Below, one piece after another: positions 8,321-16,636 of a DNA stretch of 64,000 nucleotides. How positions within the stretch are numbered: position 1 is the first letter of the stretch; the number at the start of each line of letters is the position of its first letter. This DNA comes from Roseobacter weihaiensis. Lineage in GTDB: Bacteria > Pseudomonadota > Alphaproteobacteria > Rhodobacterales > Rhodobacteraceae. Under the pieces are notes generated by a model. It was not told where the DNA came from, did no database searches, and saw only the letters and a program-made list of their open reading frames with translations. Both the position numbers and the translations under genes were made by a program. The stretch lies in contig NZ_JACNMO010000003.1 of NCBI RefSeq assembly GCF_020622345.1, positions 62,001 to 126,000 of the forward strand, given 5' to 3'.

Positions 8321-9169
8321 TTAGATCAGCCCGTACTGCCGCGCCTTGTTGCGCAGAAAGGGCAGGCCGTTATCCATCACCTCAGCCTCACCCGACGCAA
8401 CAGGCCGCCAGACCGACAGGCCGTTGGCGATTTCGGGCGGCATGTTGATAAAGCTCTCCATGGCAAGCCCGCCAGTAAAGCCAACCGCCCGCAAGGCGCC
8501 AAAAACCTCATCCCAGCCGACAGTGCCCGCCCCTGGCGTACCGCGGTCGGATTCCGACAGATGGATATAGCGCAGGTGATCGCGGGCATCGATGATGCCC
8601 TGGGCCATGCCCTTTTCCTCGATATTCATGTGATAGGTATCGAGATGAACGAACATGTTATCCGCGCCGATGCGCTCGATCATCTCAACCGCCTGCCATC
8701 CGGTGTTCAGCAGGTGCGTCTCGTACCGGTTCACCGGTTCGATCCCGAACGCCAGACCAAGTGTCCTGGCGTGCTGCGCCGCGCGGCTCAAGGCATGCGC
8801 AACGTTATCCAGTTCCGCTTGCGTCGGTGGCTGGCCGGAGCGTTCGCCGATCCCGCCGTAAACCACGCCGGACAGCGCCTCCGCCCCAATGGCTGCAGAT
8901 TTATCCAACGCGGCACACAGAAACTCTGTCGCGCCCTCCGGATTGCGGGAGGCCCAGACCTCCTGCGGCAAACCAAGGGAGCAAACGGACCGCATTTGCG
9001 CCGCCTCAAGTGTTTTGCGGCTGTGTGCCGCATCCACGCGCGGTGGGTCAAGCAATGCGATTTCCAGAAAATCCATGCCGTAAGACACGGCCTTGGCAAC
9101 CGCTTTTTCACAGCCCGCCCTGTCCCAAGACATGGTCCACATGCTGGTGTGCACGCCAAAACCTTCCAT
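8321..9169 (-). CDS. Ketose 3-epimerase-like TIM-barrel protein (tagatose/psicose 3-epimerase family)
   Basis: 282 residues, AP_endonuc_2-type TIM barrel. The metal and substrate residues of the D-tagatose/D-psicose 3-epimerase family are visible in order: EPVNRYETH (metal Glu), VHLDTYHMNIEE (metal Asp and His), HLSESDRGTPGAGTVGWDEVF and the final AMESF (metal Glu). The predicted reaction is Mn- or Co-dependent C3 epimerisation of a ketose or ketose derivative. The start immediately follows the regulator stop with no gap. Related family members act as tetrulose-phosphate or hydroxypyruvate isomerases, so the activity is assigned only at family level. Confidence 0.8.
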   Translation of the reverse strand: MEGFGVHTSMWTMSWDRAGCEKAVAKAVSYGMDFLEIALLDPPRVDAAHSRKTLEAAQMRSVCSLGLPQEVWASRNPEGATEFLCAALDKSAAIGAEALSGVVYGGIGERSGQPPTQAELDNVAHALSRAAQHARTLGLAFGIEPVNRYETHLLNTGWQAVEMIERIGADNMFVHLDTYHMNIEEKGMAQGIIDARDHLRYIHLSESDRGTPGAGTVGWDEVFGALRAVGFTGGLAMESFINMPPEIANGLSVWRPVASGEAEVMDNGLPFLRNKARQYGLI

Positions 9170-10171
9170 CTATACCCCCTGTTTTTCGCTGGCTGACAAA
9201 AGCGCAGTCGCAAGCCCTTCGTCGACCATGAGCCGCTTTACGAAGCCAGCGCGCAAAACCGCGAGAGTGGCTGCCAGTTTGCCCGTGCCGCCGGCCAACA
9301 GCACGGTGTCGGTATCCGCCATGTCGGCCGGTTGCACACAGGGCGTCGAGCGGTTGAGCTCAATATCCGCGACCGTGCCGTCTGCCTTGTAGAATATTCC
9401 ACAGCAATCACCGACCACATCCGCGTCGCGCAGCTGCTGGATCTGATCGGGGCTGAAAATGTTGCTGTCAAATAGAATGGCGCCCTCGCGACATTCACCA
9501 ACGCTCATGAGAGCGTGATCAGCCCGGCGTGCGACATCCATCGCCTCGCGCACCAGACGTTGCGACATGATCCCATCACAGGCGACCGCACTGTCGGTCA
9601 CAAAGGGCGCGGGCATCAGAATGGCGCGCCCCCCGGTTTGCGCGGCAAGCCGGACACAAACATCCCCGGGCGCCGTGTGCGACGCATAGGTAACCGACCC
9701 CATAAGCGACACGAAGGTCAGCCCGCTGTTCTTGGTCCTTGTCAGGTTATCCGCCATTGCCGACAGCGTGCGGCCCCATCCGACACCGACGGTCAATGCC
9801 TGCGCCGTCTTGCCGATTCGTGTCAGATAGCCGCTGGCCAGGACTGCCACGGCATTGCGCGCCAATGCTTCGTCTTCATCTCCGGTGCCGGTGGGGGCGA
9901 CCTGAACCTCTTGCAGGCCAAAGGTGTCACTCAGCCGGTCAGCCAGCGCAAGCGTGCGCGAGGTCCGGTGTTCCACGGTTATCCGCACCAACCCCTGTTC
10001 GCGCGCGTCGGCCAGCATCCGCAGCACTTTGAACCGTGAAATCCCCAGCCGTTCACTGACATCCTGCTGACTGAGATTGCCAACGTAATAGAGCCACGCC
10101 GCCTGCGCAATGTTATCATCCGCCTCGGGTTTTTGCATAAACATTGGGCGCTCTGTTCCTTTTTGAGGCAT
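9170..10171 (-). CDS. SorC-family (DeoR-like) sugar-responsive transcriptional regulator
   Basis: About 333 residues. An N-terminal helix-turn-helix (QQDVSERLGISRFKVLRMLADAREQGLV) is followed by the SorC sugar-phosphate-binding domain (VGVGWGRTLSAMADNL, later LAGGTGKLAATLAVLRAG). Members of the family are tetramers that sense a phosphorylated sugar made by their own pathway. It is the first gene of the minus-strand operon and divergent from the binding-protein gene, so autoregulation and control of the importer across 10172-10370 is likely. The annotated ATG lacks a good ribosome site; ATGs at 10144 or 10138, preceded by AAGGAA, are alternative starts. Confidence 0.85.
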   Translation of the reverse strand: MPQKGTERPMFMQKPEADDNIAQAAWLYYVGNLSQQDVSERLGISRFKVLRMLADAREQGLVRITVEHRTSRTLALADRLSDTFGLQEVQVAPTGTGDEDEALARNAVAVLASGYLTRIGKTAQALTVGVGWGRTLSAMADNLTRTKNSGLTFVSLMGSVTYASHTAPGDVCVRLAAQTGGRAILMPAPFVTDSAVACDGIMSQRLVREAMDVARRADHALMSVGECREGAILFDSNIFSPDQIQQLRDADVVGDCCGIFYKADGTVADIELNRSTPCVQPADMADTDTVLLAGGTGKLAATLAVLRAGFVKRLMVDEGLATALLSASEKQGV

Positions 10172-10184
10172 GTGACAAAACGGC

Positions 10185-10212
10185 TTGACCGAGCGACATA
10201 CGCTTATATAGT
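10185..10212 (+). promoter_or_regulatory. Candidate sigma-70-type promoter for the locus A importer
   Basis: TTGACC (10185-10190) and TATAGT (10207-10212) separated by 16 bases, upstream of the binding-protein gene at 10371. The following 160-base leader and the divergent regulator make this the probable control region of locus A. Confidence 0.45.
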
Positions 10213-10370
10213 CACATTCGTGTAGTCAATGCACAAGTGTGAAGACGGCCTGTTCCAAGGGGGAATACCCTTTCCGACGGACAGTGCGTACGCAGGAATG
10301 TCACGCGGGCGACATCGTCCAATGCGCCCCGGAAAATGACCCGCAAATGCGGGCGTAGGGAGGAAACAGA

Positions 10371-11360
10371 ATGAAGACACGTACGAAATTAATGGCAGGT
10401 GCTGCGCTGATCGCGTCATCGCTGACGGCTACGCAGGCCGTGGCGGACGGTCACGCCAAAGACATTGCGACAGTTGTGAAAATCGCAGGCATCCAGTGGT
10501 TCAACCGCATGGAAGAGGGTGTCAACAAATTCGCCAGCGAAACCGGCATGAACGCCTTTCAAGTCGGCCCGGCGCAAGCCGACCCGCAACAGCAGGTGGC
10601 CTTGATCGAAGATATGATCGCCCAGGGTGTTGATGCGCTCGCCGTTGTTCCCATGTCCCCCGAGGCGCTTGAACCGGTGCTGGGCCGCGCGATGGAAGCG
10701 GGCATTACGGTCATCACGCACGAGGCCGCAGCCCAACAGAACACCAGCTATGACCTCGAGGCATTCGTCAACGAGGACTTCGGGGCCAACCTGATGGAGC
10801 AACTCGCGGCTTGTATGGGCGGCGAAGGTGAATACGCCGTGTTCGTGGGTTCGCTGACCTCGCAGACCCACAATCAGTGGGTTGATGGCGCCATTGCGCA
10901 TCAAGAAGCGAACTATCCGGACATGACGCTTGTCGGGGACAAGAACGAAACCTTCGACGATGCAGAGCAGGCCTACACCAAGGCGCAGGAAGTGCTGCGT
11001 GCATTCCCGGACATCAAGGGGATGCAGGGCTCGGCTTCGACTGACGTGGCGGGCATTGGCCGCGCAATCGAAGAGCGTGGCATGGAAAACGCCACCTGTG
11101 TGTTTGGCACCTCCCTGCCCTCCATTGCGGGACAGTATCTTGAAACCGGCGCCGTCGATGGGATCGGCTTCTGGGACCCGGCCGTTGCGGGTGAGGCGAT
11201 GAACAAGCTCGCTGTGATGGTCATGGACGGCCAGACGGTTACAGATGGCATGGATCTCGGCCTGCCCGGCTATGAGGAAATCTCGCTCGATGGCAAGGTG
11301 ATCTACGGCCAGGCGTGGGTCAATGTGAACAAGGACAATATGGGCGATTACCCGTTCTGA
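10371..11360 (+). CDS. ABC transporter periplasmic sugar-binding protein (RbsB-type), locus A
   Basis: 329 residues starting with a signal peptide (about residues 1-25, cleavage near TQAVADG) and preceded by GGGAGGAAACAG. The mature part is a type I periplasmic binding protein (Peripla_BP_4), with [36 protein letters not shown] and ITHEAA in the first lobe and the hinge near [18 protein letters not shown]. It should bind a monosaccharide-like ligand, related to autoinducer-2 and rhamnose binders, and deliver it to the ABC proteins encoded next. It is the first gene of the plus-strand operon and is followed by a strong stem-loop. Confidence 0.88.
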   Translation: MKTRTKLMAGAALIASSLTATQAVADGHAKDIATVVKIAGIQWFNRMEEGVNKFASETGMNAFQVGPAQADPQQQVALIEDMIAQGVDALAVVPMSPEALEPVLGRAMEAGITVITHEAAAQQNTSYDLEAFVNEDFGANLMEQLAACMGGEGEYAVFVGSLTSQTHNQWVDGAIAHQEANYPDMTLVGDKNETFDDAEQAYTKAQEVLRAFPDIKGMQGSASTDVAGIGRAIEERGMENATCVFGTSLPSIAGQYLETGAVDGIGFWDPAVAGEAMNKLAVMVMDGQTVTDGMDLGLPGYEEISLDGKVIYGQAWVNVNKDNMGDYPF

Positions 11361-11372
11361 TCCTTTCTTTCT

Positions 11373-11398
11373 GCGGAGCAGTTTCTGGACTGCTCCGC
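11373..11398 (+). terminator. Stem-loop behind the binding-protein gene
   Basis: Perfect 10-base stem GCGGAGCAGT/ACTGCTCCGC with a 6-base loop and a T-rich run after it, placed between the binding-protein gene and the ATPase gene. Such hairpins commonly act as partial terminators or 3' mRNA stabilisers that keep the binding protein in excess. Confidence 0.7.
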
Positions 11399-11432
11399 GC
11401 CTTCTTTGCTTCTCAATACAAGTTGGTTGTTC

Positions 11433-12929
11433 ATGTCCTCAGAACGTGACGCCGCGTTTATCGATCTGCGGGCCATAACCAAACGCTACGCAGGTGTGAC
11501 CGCGCTCCAGGATGTTGATTTCACCGTTCAGCCGGGCGAAGCGGTCTGCCTTGCCGGCGAAAACGGGTCCGGCAAATCGACCCTCATCAAGATCATCTCG
11601 GGGGTTGAGCCCGCCACCGAGGGCACCATTCGCATCGCGGGGCAGGAGCATGCGGTTCTCAACCCGCGTATCTCGGCCGCTGCCGGGGTCATGGTGATTT
11701 TTCAGGACTTCTCGCTTTTCCCCAACCTCAGCGTTGCGGAGAATATCGCCTTTGCCACCCAGCTGTCGACGCGCGAACGGTTTTTCAAACCGGCCGCCAC
11801 GCGACAGATTGCGCGCAAGGCGCTGGACCGGATCGGGGTTGAGATCGACCTTGATGCCCGGGTCGAAACGCTGCCCGTGGCGCAGAAACAACTGGTCGCG
11901 ATCTGCCGCGCTCTGGCCTCCGAAGCGCAGTTGATCATCATGGACGAACCCACCACCGCGCTCACTGAAAAAGAGGTGCGGCGCCTGCAGGGCATCATTC
12001 GGATGCTCAAGGAAGAGGGCGTGGCCGTGATCTTTGTCAGCCACAAGCTGGCCGAGGTGCTGGACGTGTCTGAGAAGGTCGTCGTCCTGCGCAACGGCAA
12101 GAAGGTTGCCGAAGGCCCTGCATCAGAGTTCAATACGCAATCTCTCACTTACCACATGACAGGCCGGGACGTGCCCGATGTGACGCCTCGTACAAGGCGG
12201 GCCGACGCAGAAACACTGATGCATGTGAACGGGCTGAGCAAAGCAGGCTCGTTTGAAGACATCAACTTCGAGCTGAAGTCGGGCGAAGTGATGGGCATCA
12301 CGGGCTTGCTGGGCTGCGGGCGGACCTCGGTCGCCAAAGCGCTCTTTGGTCTTGTCGCCCCGGATCGGGGCACCATTACGCTGGCAGGGCAAACCGTGCC
12401 GACCGGGGATCCCCAAGCTGCATCGCGGGCGCGCATCGGCTATGTCCCCGAAGACCGTCTGACCGAAGGGCTGTTCCTCAGCCAGTCCATTCTGCGCAAC
12501 GTTGCCATCGGACGGCTTGATGCGCACACCAGTGGCGGGTTTCTGAACATGAATGGTCTGCTGGCCGAAGCAACCGAGTGGTTGCAGAGGCTCAAGGTCA
12601 AAGCCCCTGATGTCCAGGCGCCGGTGCAGTCCCTGTCAGGCGGTAACCAGCAGCGTGTCGCCCTTGCCCGATGGCTGTCCCGTGCACCGCGTGTCCTGAT
12701 ATTGAACGGTCCGAGCGTGGGGGTCGATGTCGGATCAAAGGCCGATATTCACGACATCATCCGCGATCTGGCCAGCCAGGGTATTGGGATCATCCTGATC
12801 TCGGACGACCTGCCCGAACTTCTTGCCACCTGTCACCGCATCCTCGTCATGCGCGATGGCCGGATCACCGATACGCTCGAAGGCGGCACGGTGACCGAAG
12901 AGGAACTTGCCCACAGGTTGGCGTCATGA
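11433..12929 (+). CDS. Sugar ABC transporter ATP-binding protein (RbsA-type, two domains), locus A
   Basis: 498 residues from the ATG at 11433 (MSSERDAAF); the frame opens slightly earlier at a TTG. The first nucleotide-binding domain has Walker A GENGSGKST, a Q-loop and IIMDEPTTAL. The second has a degenerate Walker A (GLLGCGRTSVAKA), signature LSGGNQQRVALA and a changed Walker B, where VLILNGPSVGVDVG has Asn-Gly in place of Asp-Glu. This asymmetry is known in RbsA/XylG-type ATPases. The stop overlaps the permease start (ATGA). Confidence 0.88.
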   Translation: MSSERDAAFIDLRAITKRYAGVTALQDVDFTVQPGEAVCLAGENGSGKSTLIKIISGVEPATEGTIRIAGQEHAVLNPRISAAAGVMVIFQDFSLFPNLSVAENIAFATQLSTRERFFKPAATRQIARKALDRIGVEIDLDARVETLPVAQKQLVAICRALASEAQLIIMDEPTTALTEKEVRRLQGIIRMLKEEGVAVIFVSHKLAEVLDVSEKVVVLRNGKKVAEGPASEFNTQSLTYHMTGRDVPDVTPRTRRADAETLMHVNGLSKAGSFEDINFELKSGEVMGITGLLGCGRTSVAKALFGLVAPDRGTITLAGQTVPTGDPQAASRARIGYVPEDRLTEGLFLSQSILRNVAIGRLDAHTSGGFLNMNGLLAEATEWLQRLKVKAPDVQAPVQSLSGGNQQRVALARWLSRAPRVLILNGPSVGVDVGSKADIHDIIRDLASQGIGIILISDDLPELLATCHRILVMRDGRITDTLEGGTVTEEELAHRLAS

Positions 12930-13927
12930 AGCGTTGGCTGCCCAAGGATTTCTGGACCCGGAACGAGACACTGGTGGCTGGTGTCATCGTACTTTTCTGT
13001 ATCATCGCGACCTTGTCGGACCCGCGCTTCCTGACCATCACCACCGTGTCTGACCTGCTGCGGGCGGCAATCGTTATCGGTATTCTCGCCGTTGGCGCAA
13101 TGCTGGTGCTTGTGTCTGGCGGGATTGATGTCAGTTTCACGGCCATCGCTGTGTTTGCAATGTACACGTCCACGGTGCTGTCGCTGGCCATCTGGCCCGA
13201 TATGCCCTGGCCGCTGATTTTTGTGATTGCTGTCTGTCTTGGGGCTTTGCTTGGGGCCATAAACGGGTTTTTCATTGCGTTTCTGAAACTGCCCACGCTG
13301 ATCGTGACCCTTGGGACCCTGTCCGTGTTTCGGGGTTTCCTGCTGACCTTCATCGGGTCGCAGCGCATTTCAGATCTGCCGCCTGCCATGCGCGACTTTT
13401 CTCGCGGGGTTCTGGCACGCGGCACGACGGAGGCCGGAAACTTCTACTCGATTCCCTGGGCCGCACTGGCGCTGCTCTTTGTGATCGTGCTGACCTGGTT
13501 CATCCTGCACAAGACCATGCTGGGCCGGTCGATATACGCCATCGGCGGCTCGGTCGAAAGCGCGCGGCGTGTGGGCGTCAACGTCAAGTGGACACAGTTC
13601 TTTGTCTACGTCTATGTCGGGGCACTGGCCGGGCTGGCCGGGATTATCCATGGATCGGTGGGCCGTATGGCAGATCCCTTTTCGCTTGTCGGGCTGGAAC
13701 TGTCGGTGATCGCTGCCGTCGTGCTGGGCGGGGCGCGTCTGATCGGCGGGTACGGAACACTGACGGGGACGCTTTTGGGTGTCGCGCTGATCGTGATCGT
13801 GCAGAACAGCCTCATCGTGGTCGGTATTCCGACCACATGGCAGTCCGTCACCATCGGCCTTTTGATCCTGCTGGGCACCGGCGTTCCCGCCTACCGGGCC
13901 AAACAAGAAGCCGCACGCGCGGGGTAA
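12926..13927 (+). CDS. Sugar ABC transporter permease 1 (RbsC/BPD_transp_2), locus A
   Basis: 333 residues and about eight to ten hydrophobic segments. The motif LVSGGIDVSFTAIAVFAMY is the conserved cytoplasmic/EAA-like region of ribose-family permeases (SGGIDLSVG type), and GSVESARRVGVNV resembles the GxN..AAR..GI motif. It overlaps the ATPase gene by 4 bases and is followed 7 bases later by a second permease, so the transmembrane unit is probably a heterodimer. Confidence 0.88.
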   Translation: MKRWLPKDFWTRNETLVAGVIVLFCIIATLSDPRFLTITTVSDLLRAAIVIGILAVGAMLVLVSGGIDVSFTAIAVFAMYTSTVLSLAIWPDMPWPLIFVIAVCLGALLGAINGFFIAFLKLPTLIVTLGTLSVFRGFLLTFIGSQRISDLPPAMRDFSRGVLARGTTEAGNFYSIPWAALALLFVIVLTWFILHKTMLGRSIYAIGGSVESARRVGVNVKWTQFFVYVYVGALAGLAGIIHGSVGRMADPFSLVGLELSVIAAVVLGGARLIGGYGTLTGTLLGVALIVIVQNSLIVVGIPTTWQSVTIGLLILLGTGVPAYRAKQEAARAG

Positions 13928-13934
13928 GGGTGTC

Positions 13935-14948
13935 ATGTCAAACCAAACCATCATGAAAAACGTCACCTCGGCTCCGGAATTCCGGCTGCTTGTGATCGCC
14001 ATATCGGTCTTTGTTCTGATGTCGGTGCTGTCGCCGGACCGGTTCCTGTCGTCGCAAAACCTGACCTCGATGGCCTTCCAATTCCCCGAATTCGCGATAC
14101 TCGCCCTGGCGATGACACTTGCAATGATGACGGGGGGCATCGATCTGTCCGTTGTCGGCATCGCGAACCTGTCTGCTGTGGTTGCAGCCGTCATCCTGAC
14201 GACCTTCACCGATCCGGCCATGCCCGCAGCGCAATCTGCCCTTTGGCTGACACTTGCAGTTGTGGCGGCCCTTTGCGTCGGCGCGCTCGCGGGGGTGACG
14301 AACGGTGCGTTGATCGCATTCTTCGGCCTGCCTCCGATCCTTGCGACCGTGGGCTCCGGGCTTGTTTTCACAGGCTTTGCCATTGCAATGACCGGCGGGA
14401 GCGCGGTGATGGGCTTTCCCGGTACGGTCGCGCTGATTGGCAATGCACAGATCTTTGGTCTCCCGGTCCCTCTGATCTTGTTTGCGATTCTCGCCGTCGT
14501 TCTGCACCTCATCCTGACCCGCACGGCCTTTGGCCTGCGCGTGACGATGTACGGAGCCAATCCCTTGGCCGCTCTCTATGCGGCGGTCGATATCAACCGC
14601 ATGCTGCTCAAGGTATATGTCATCGCTGGCATGTTTTCTTCCGTCGCGGGGCTCATCATCATGAGCCGCGCGAATTCGGCCAAAGCCGACTACGGGTCCT
14701 CTTACCTGCTGTTGGCCGTCCTGATTGCCGTGCTTGGCGGCGTAAACCCCTATGGCGGCTACGGACGCGTCATCGGCGTGGTGCTGGCCGTGTTGTCGAT
14801 GCAATTCCTGTCGAGCGGGCTGAACATGCTGCAGGTCTCAAACTTTGCGCGCGAATTGATTTGGGGCGCGCTGCTGATCTTTGTCATGGTCATCAACACC
14901 CAAGCCCTCGCGAGCCTGCGCGACGGCTTTGGCAAGACGGTGAAATAA
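13935..14948 (+). CDS. Sugar ABC transporter permease 2 (RbsC/BPD_transp_2), locus A
   Basis: 337 residues with multiple membrane segments. It carries MMTGGIDLSVVGIANLSAVV, the ribose-family permease signature, GANPLAALYAAVDI and a late LGGVNPYGGYGRVIGV. It belongs to the same family as the preceding permease but is clearly a divergent paralogue, as in autoinducer-2 (LsrC/LsrD) and rhamnose transporters, which also need two permeases. A 30-base gap with GGGGAGG precedes the DhaK gene. Confidence 0.88.
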   Translation: MSNQTIMKNVTSAPEFRLLVIAISVFVLMSVLSPDRFLSSQNLTSMAFQFPEFAILALAMTLAMMTGGIDLSVVGIANLSAVVAAVILTTFTDPAMPAAQSALWLTLAVVAALCVGALAGVTNGALIAFFGLPPILATVGSGLVFTGFAIAMTGGSAVMGFPGTVALIGNAQIFGLPVPLILFAILAVVLHLILTRTAFGLRVTMYGANPLAALYAAVDINRMLLKVYVIAGMFSSVAGLIIMSRANSAKADYGSSYLLLAVLIAVLGGVNPYGGYGRVIGVVLAVLSMQFLSSGLNMLQVSNFARELIWGALLIFVMVINTQALASLRDGFGKTVK

Positions 14949-14978
14949 CCAACACACCTCAATGGGGAGGAAAACGCG

Positions 14979-15980
14979 ATGAAGAAGATTCTCAACAAGA
15001 CAGACGCCTATGTCGATGAGATGCTCGAAGGTTTCGTGGCCGCGCATCCCGAGTATTATCGCCTGCACGGCGACAGCGGCAAAGTGATTGCGCGGGCCGA
15101 AGCTGGCAAGCAAGGCAAGGTAGGCATCGTCACGGGCGGCGGGTCGGGTCACCTGCCCGTCTTCACCGGTTACGTCGGCACCGGGCTGCTCGACGCCTGC
15201 GCCATCGGGGATGTCTTTGCCTCGCCCTCCGCCGAACAGATGGCCGATGCGATACGCGCGGCGGACAGCGGGGCAGGTGTGCTGCGGCTATACGGGAATT
15301 ACGGCGGCGATGTCATGAACTTCGACATGGCCGGAGAGTTGGTCGAGTTCGAGGATATCACCTGCTCCACCGTGCTGCTGGCCGATGATGTGGCCTCTGC
15401 CCCGCCCGAGGAGCATGAGAAACGCCGCGGTGTCGCGGGGATGGTCTATGCGTTCAAGATCGCCGGGGCCGCCGCCGAAGAAGGGCGCGACTTAGACGGT
15501 GTGACCGCTGCCGCGCAGAAGGCCGCGGATGCCTGCCGGTCCATCGGCGCGGCCTTGTCGCCCTGCACCGTACCGCAGGCCGGCAAGCCCACCTTCGAGA
15601 TTGCGGAGGACGAGATGGAAATGGGCATGGGCATCCACGGCGAGCCCGGCGTCTGGCGCGGCAAGTTGCGCCAGGCGGATGAGATCGCGGGGGAGATGAT
15701 GGACCGTCTGCTTGACGATATGCCTCTGACCAAAGGCGACCGCGTGTCGGTCATGGTCAACTCACTTGGGGCAACACCACCCGAAGAGCTCTACATCCTC
15801 TACCGGATCGTCAAGGCACGGCTGGAGGGTCTGGGCGCCAGCATCGTCATGCCGCTGGTCGGTCGCTATGCCACCTCCATGGAAATGGCTGGGGTGTCCT
15901 TTACCCTGTGCAAGTTGGACGAGGAGCTTGAAACACTGTTGCAAGCCCCCTGCGATTGCGCGTTCTGGAGGGTTGGATGA
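14979..15980 (+). CDS. dhaK: Dihydroxyacetone kinase-type DhaK subunit
   Basis: 333 residues. The substrate-binding domain shows VTGGGSGHLPVFTGYVG, GNYGGDVMNFD and GMGIHGEPG, whose His220 corresponds to the residue that holds the ketose covalently as a hemiaminal. It forms a kinase with DhaL. In related proteins the substrate is dihydroxyacetone, D- or L-erythrulose or another short ketose, so the presence of an upstream ketose importer and epimerase suggests a ketose other than dihydroxyacetone. Its end overlaps the DhaL start (ATGA). Confidence 0.85.
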   Translation: MKKILNKTDAYVDEMLEGFVAAHPEYYRLHGDSGKVIARAEAGKQGKVGIVTGGGSGHLPVFTGYVGTGLLDACAIGDVFASPSAEQMADAIRAADSGAGVLRLYGNYGGDVMNFDMAGELVEFEDITCSTVLLADDVASAPPEEHEKRRGVAGMVYAFKIAGAAAEEGRDLDGVTAAAQKAADACRSIGAALSPCTVPQAGKPTFEIAEDEMEMGMGIHGEPGVWRGKLRQADEIAGEMMDRLLDDMPLTKGDRVSVMVNSLGATPPEELYILYRIVKARLEGLGASIVMPLVGRYATSMEMAGVSFTLCKLDEELETLLQAPCDCAFWRVG

Positions 15981-16576
15981 CCCTCACCCGTGACACCCTC
16001 CTGGCCGCAATTGACCGCATTGCACAGGCCATGGAACGCGACTTTGAAATGCTCAATGCTGCCGACGGTGCGCTGGGGGATGGCGATCTGGGCGTGACCA
16101 TGACCCGCGGTATGCGCGCGATTACAGAGATGAAGGACGACCTGCCAGCGGACATCGGCATGGCGCTCTTTCAATGCGCGCAGGCGTTCACCAAATCCTC
16201 CGGTTCGTCCTACGGTACGCTGCTGGCCACTGGTCTGATGAGCGCCGCGAAGGCTTTGCGGGGGCAAGAAAACATCGCCTCTTCGGACCTGGCAGGCCTG
16301 ATCGCGGGCGCGCGCGACAAGATGCAGGATCGCGGCAAAGCCGAGCTTGGCGGTAAGACGGTGCTGGACAGTCTGGACTTCCTCGCCAAGGCGCTGCCCG
16401 GTGCGGACGACAAAGCCGCCGCCGCCGCGCAAGCGGTGGACAACGCGCTGGAGGAGTTCCGCGACAGGCCCGCGACCGTGGGCCGGGCGCGCATCTTTGC
16501 GGAAAAGAGTGTCGGCCTCGATGATCCGGGCATGCTGGCGATGCAGTCGGTGGTCAAGGCCGCCGTGCAGAGCTGA
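15977..16576 (+). CDS. dhaL: Dihydroxyacetone kinase-type DhaL (nucleotide-binding) subunit
   Basis: 199 residues from the ATGA-overlapping start at 15977. The Mg-nucleotide loop LGDGDLGVTMTRG, SSGSSYGTLLATGLM and GGKTVLDSLDFL match DhaL. No DhaM/PTS component is encoded nearby, so the pair probably uses ATP directly, as in DhaKL-type tetrulose kinases and fused ATP-dependent kinases. It is the last gene of the locus A plus-strand operon and convergent with the aldo/keto reductase of locus B. Confidence 0.85.
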   Translation: MTLTRDTLLAAIDRIAQAMERDFEMLNAADGALGDGDLGVTMTRGMRAITEMKDDLPADIGMALFQCAQAFTKSSGSSYGTLLATGLMSAAKALRGQENIASSDLAGLIAGARDKMQDRGKAELGGKTVLDSLDFLAKALPGADDKAAAAAQAVDNALEEFRDRPATVGRARIFAEKSVGLDDPGMLAMQSVVKAAVQS

Positions 16577-16636
16577 GCGCGGCGGCGACAGCTTTCATAC
16601 GCCCACCGCCGGAGGGCATCAAAGCGGCCCCGACCC

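Noticed and set aside
3582-16576. Autoinducer-2 (Lsr) uptake system
   Set aside because: SorC regulator, two-permease importer and FGGY kinase recall lsrRACDBK, but LsrF/LsrG are missing, the kinase motifs resemble pentulokinases, and DhaKL plus the aco genes do not belong to that system.
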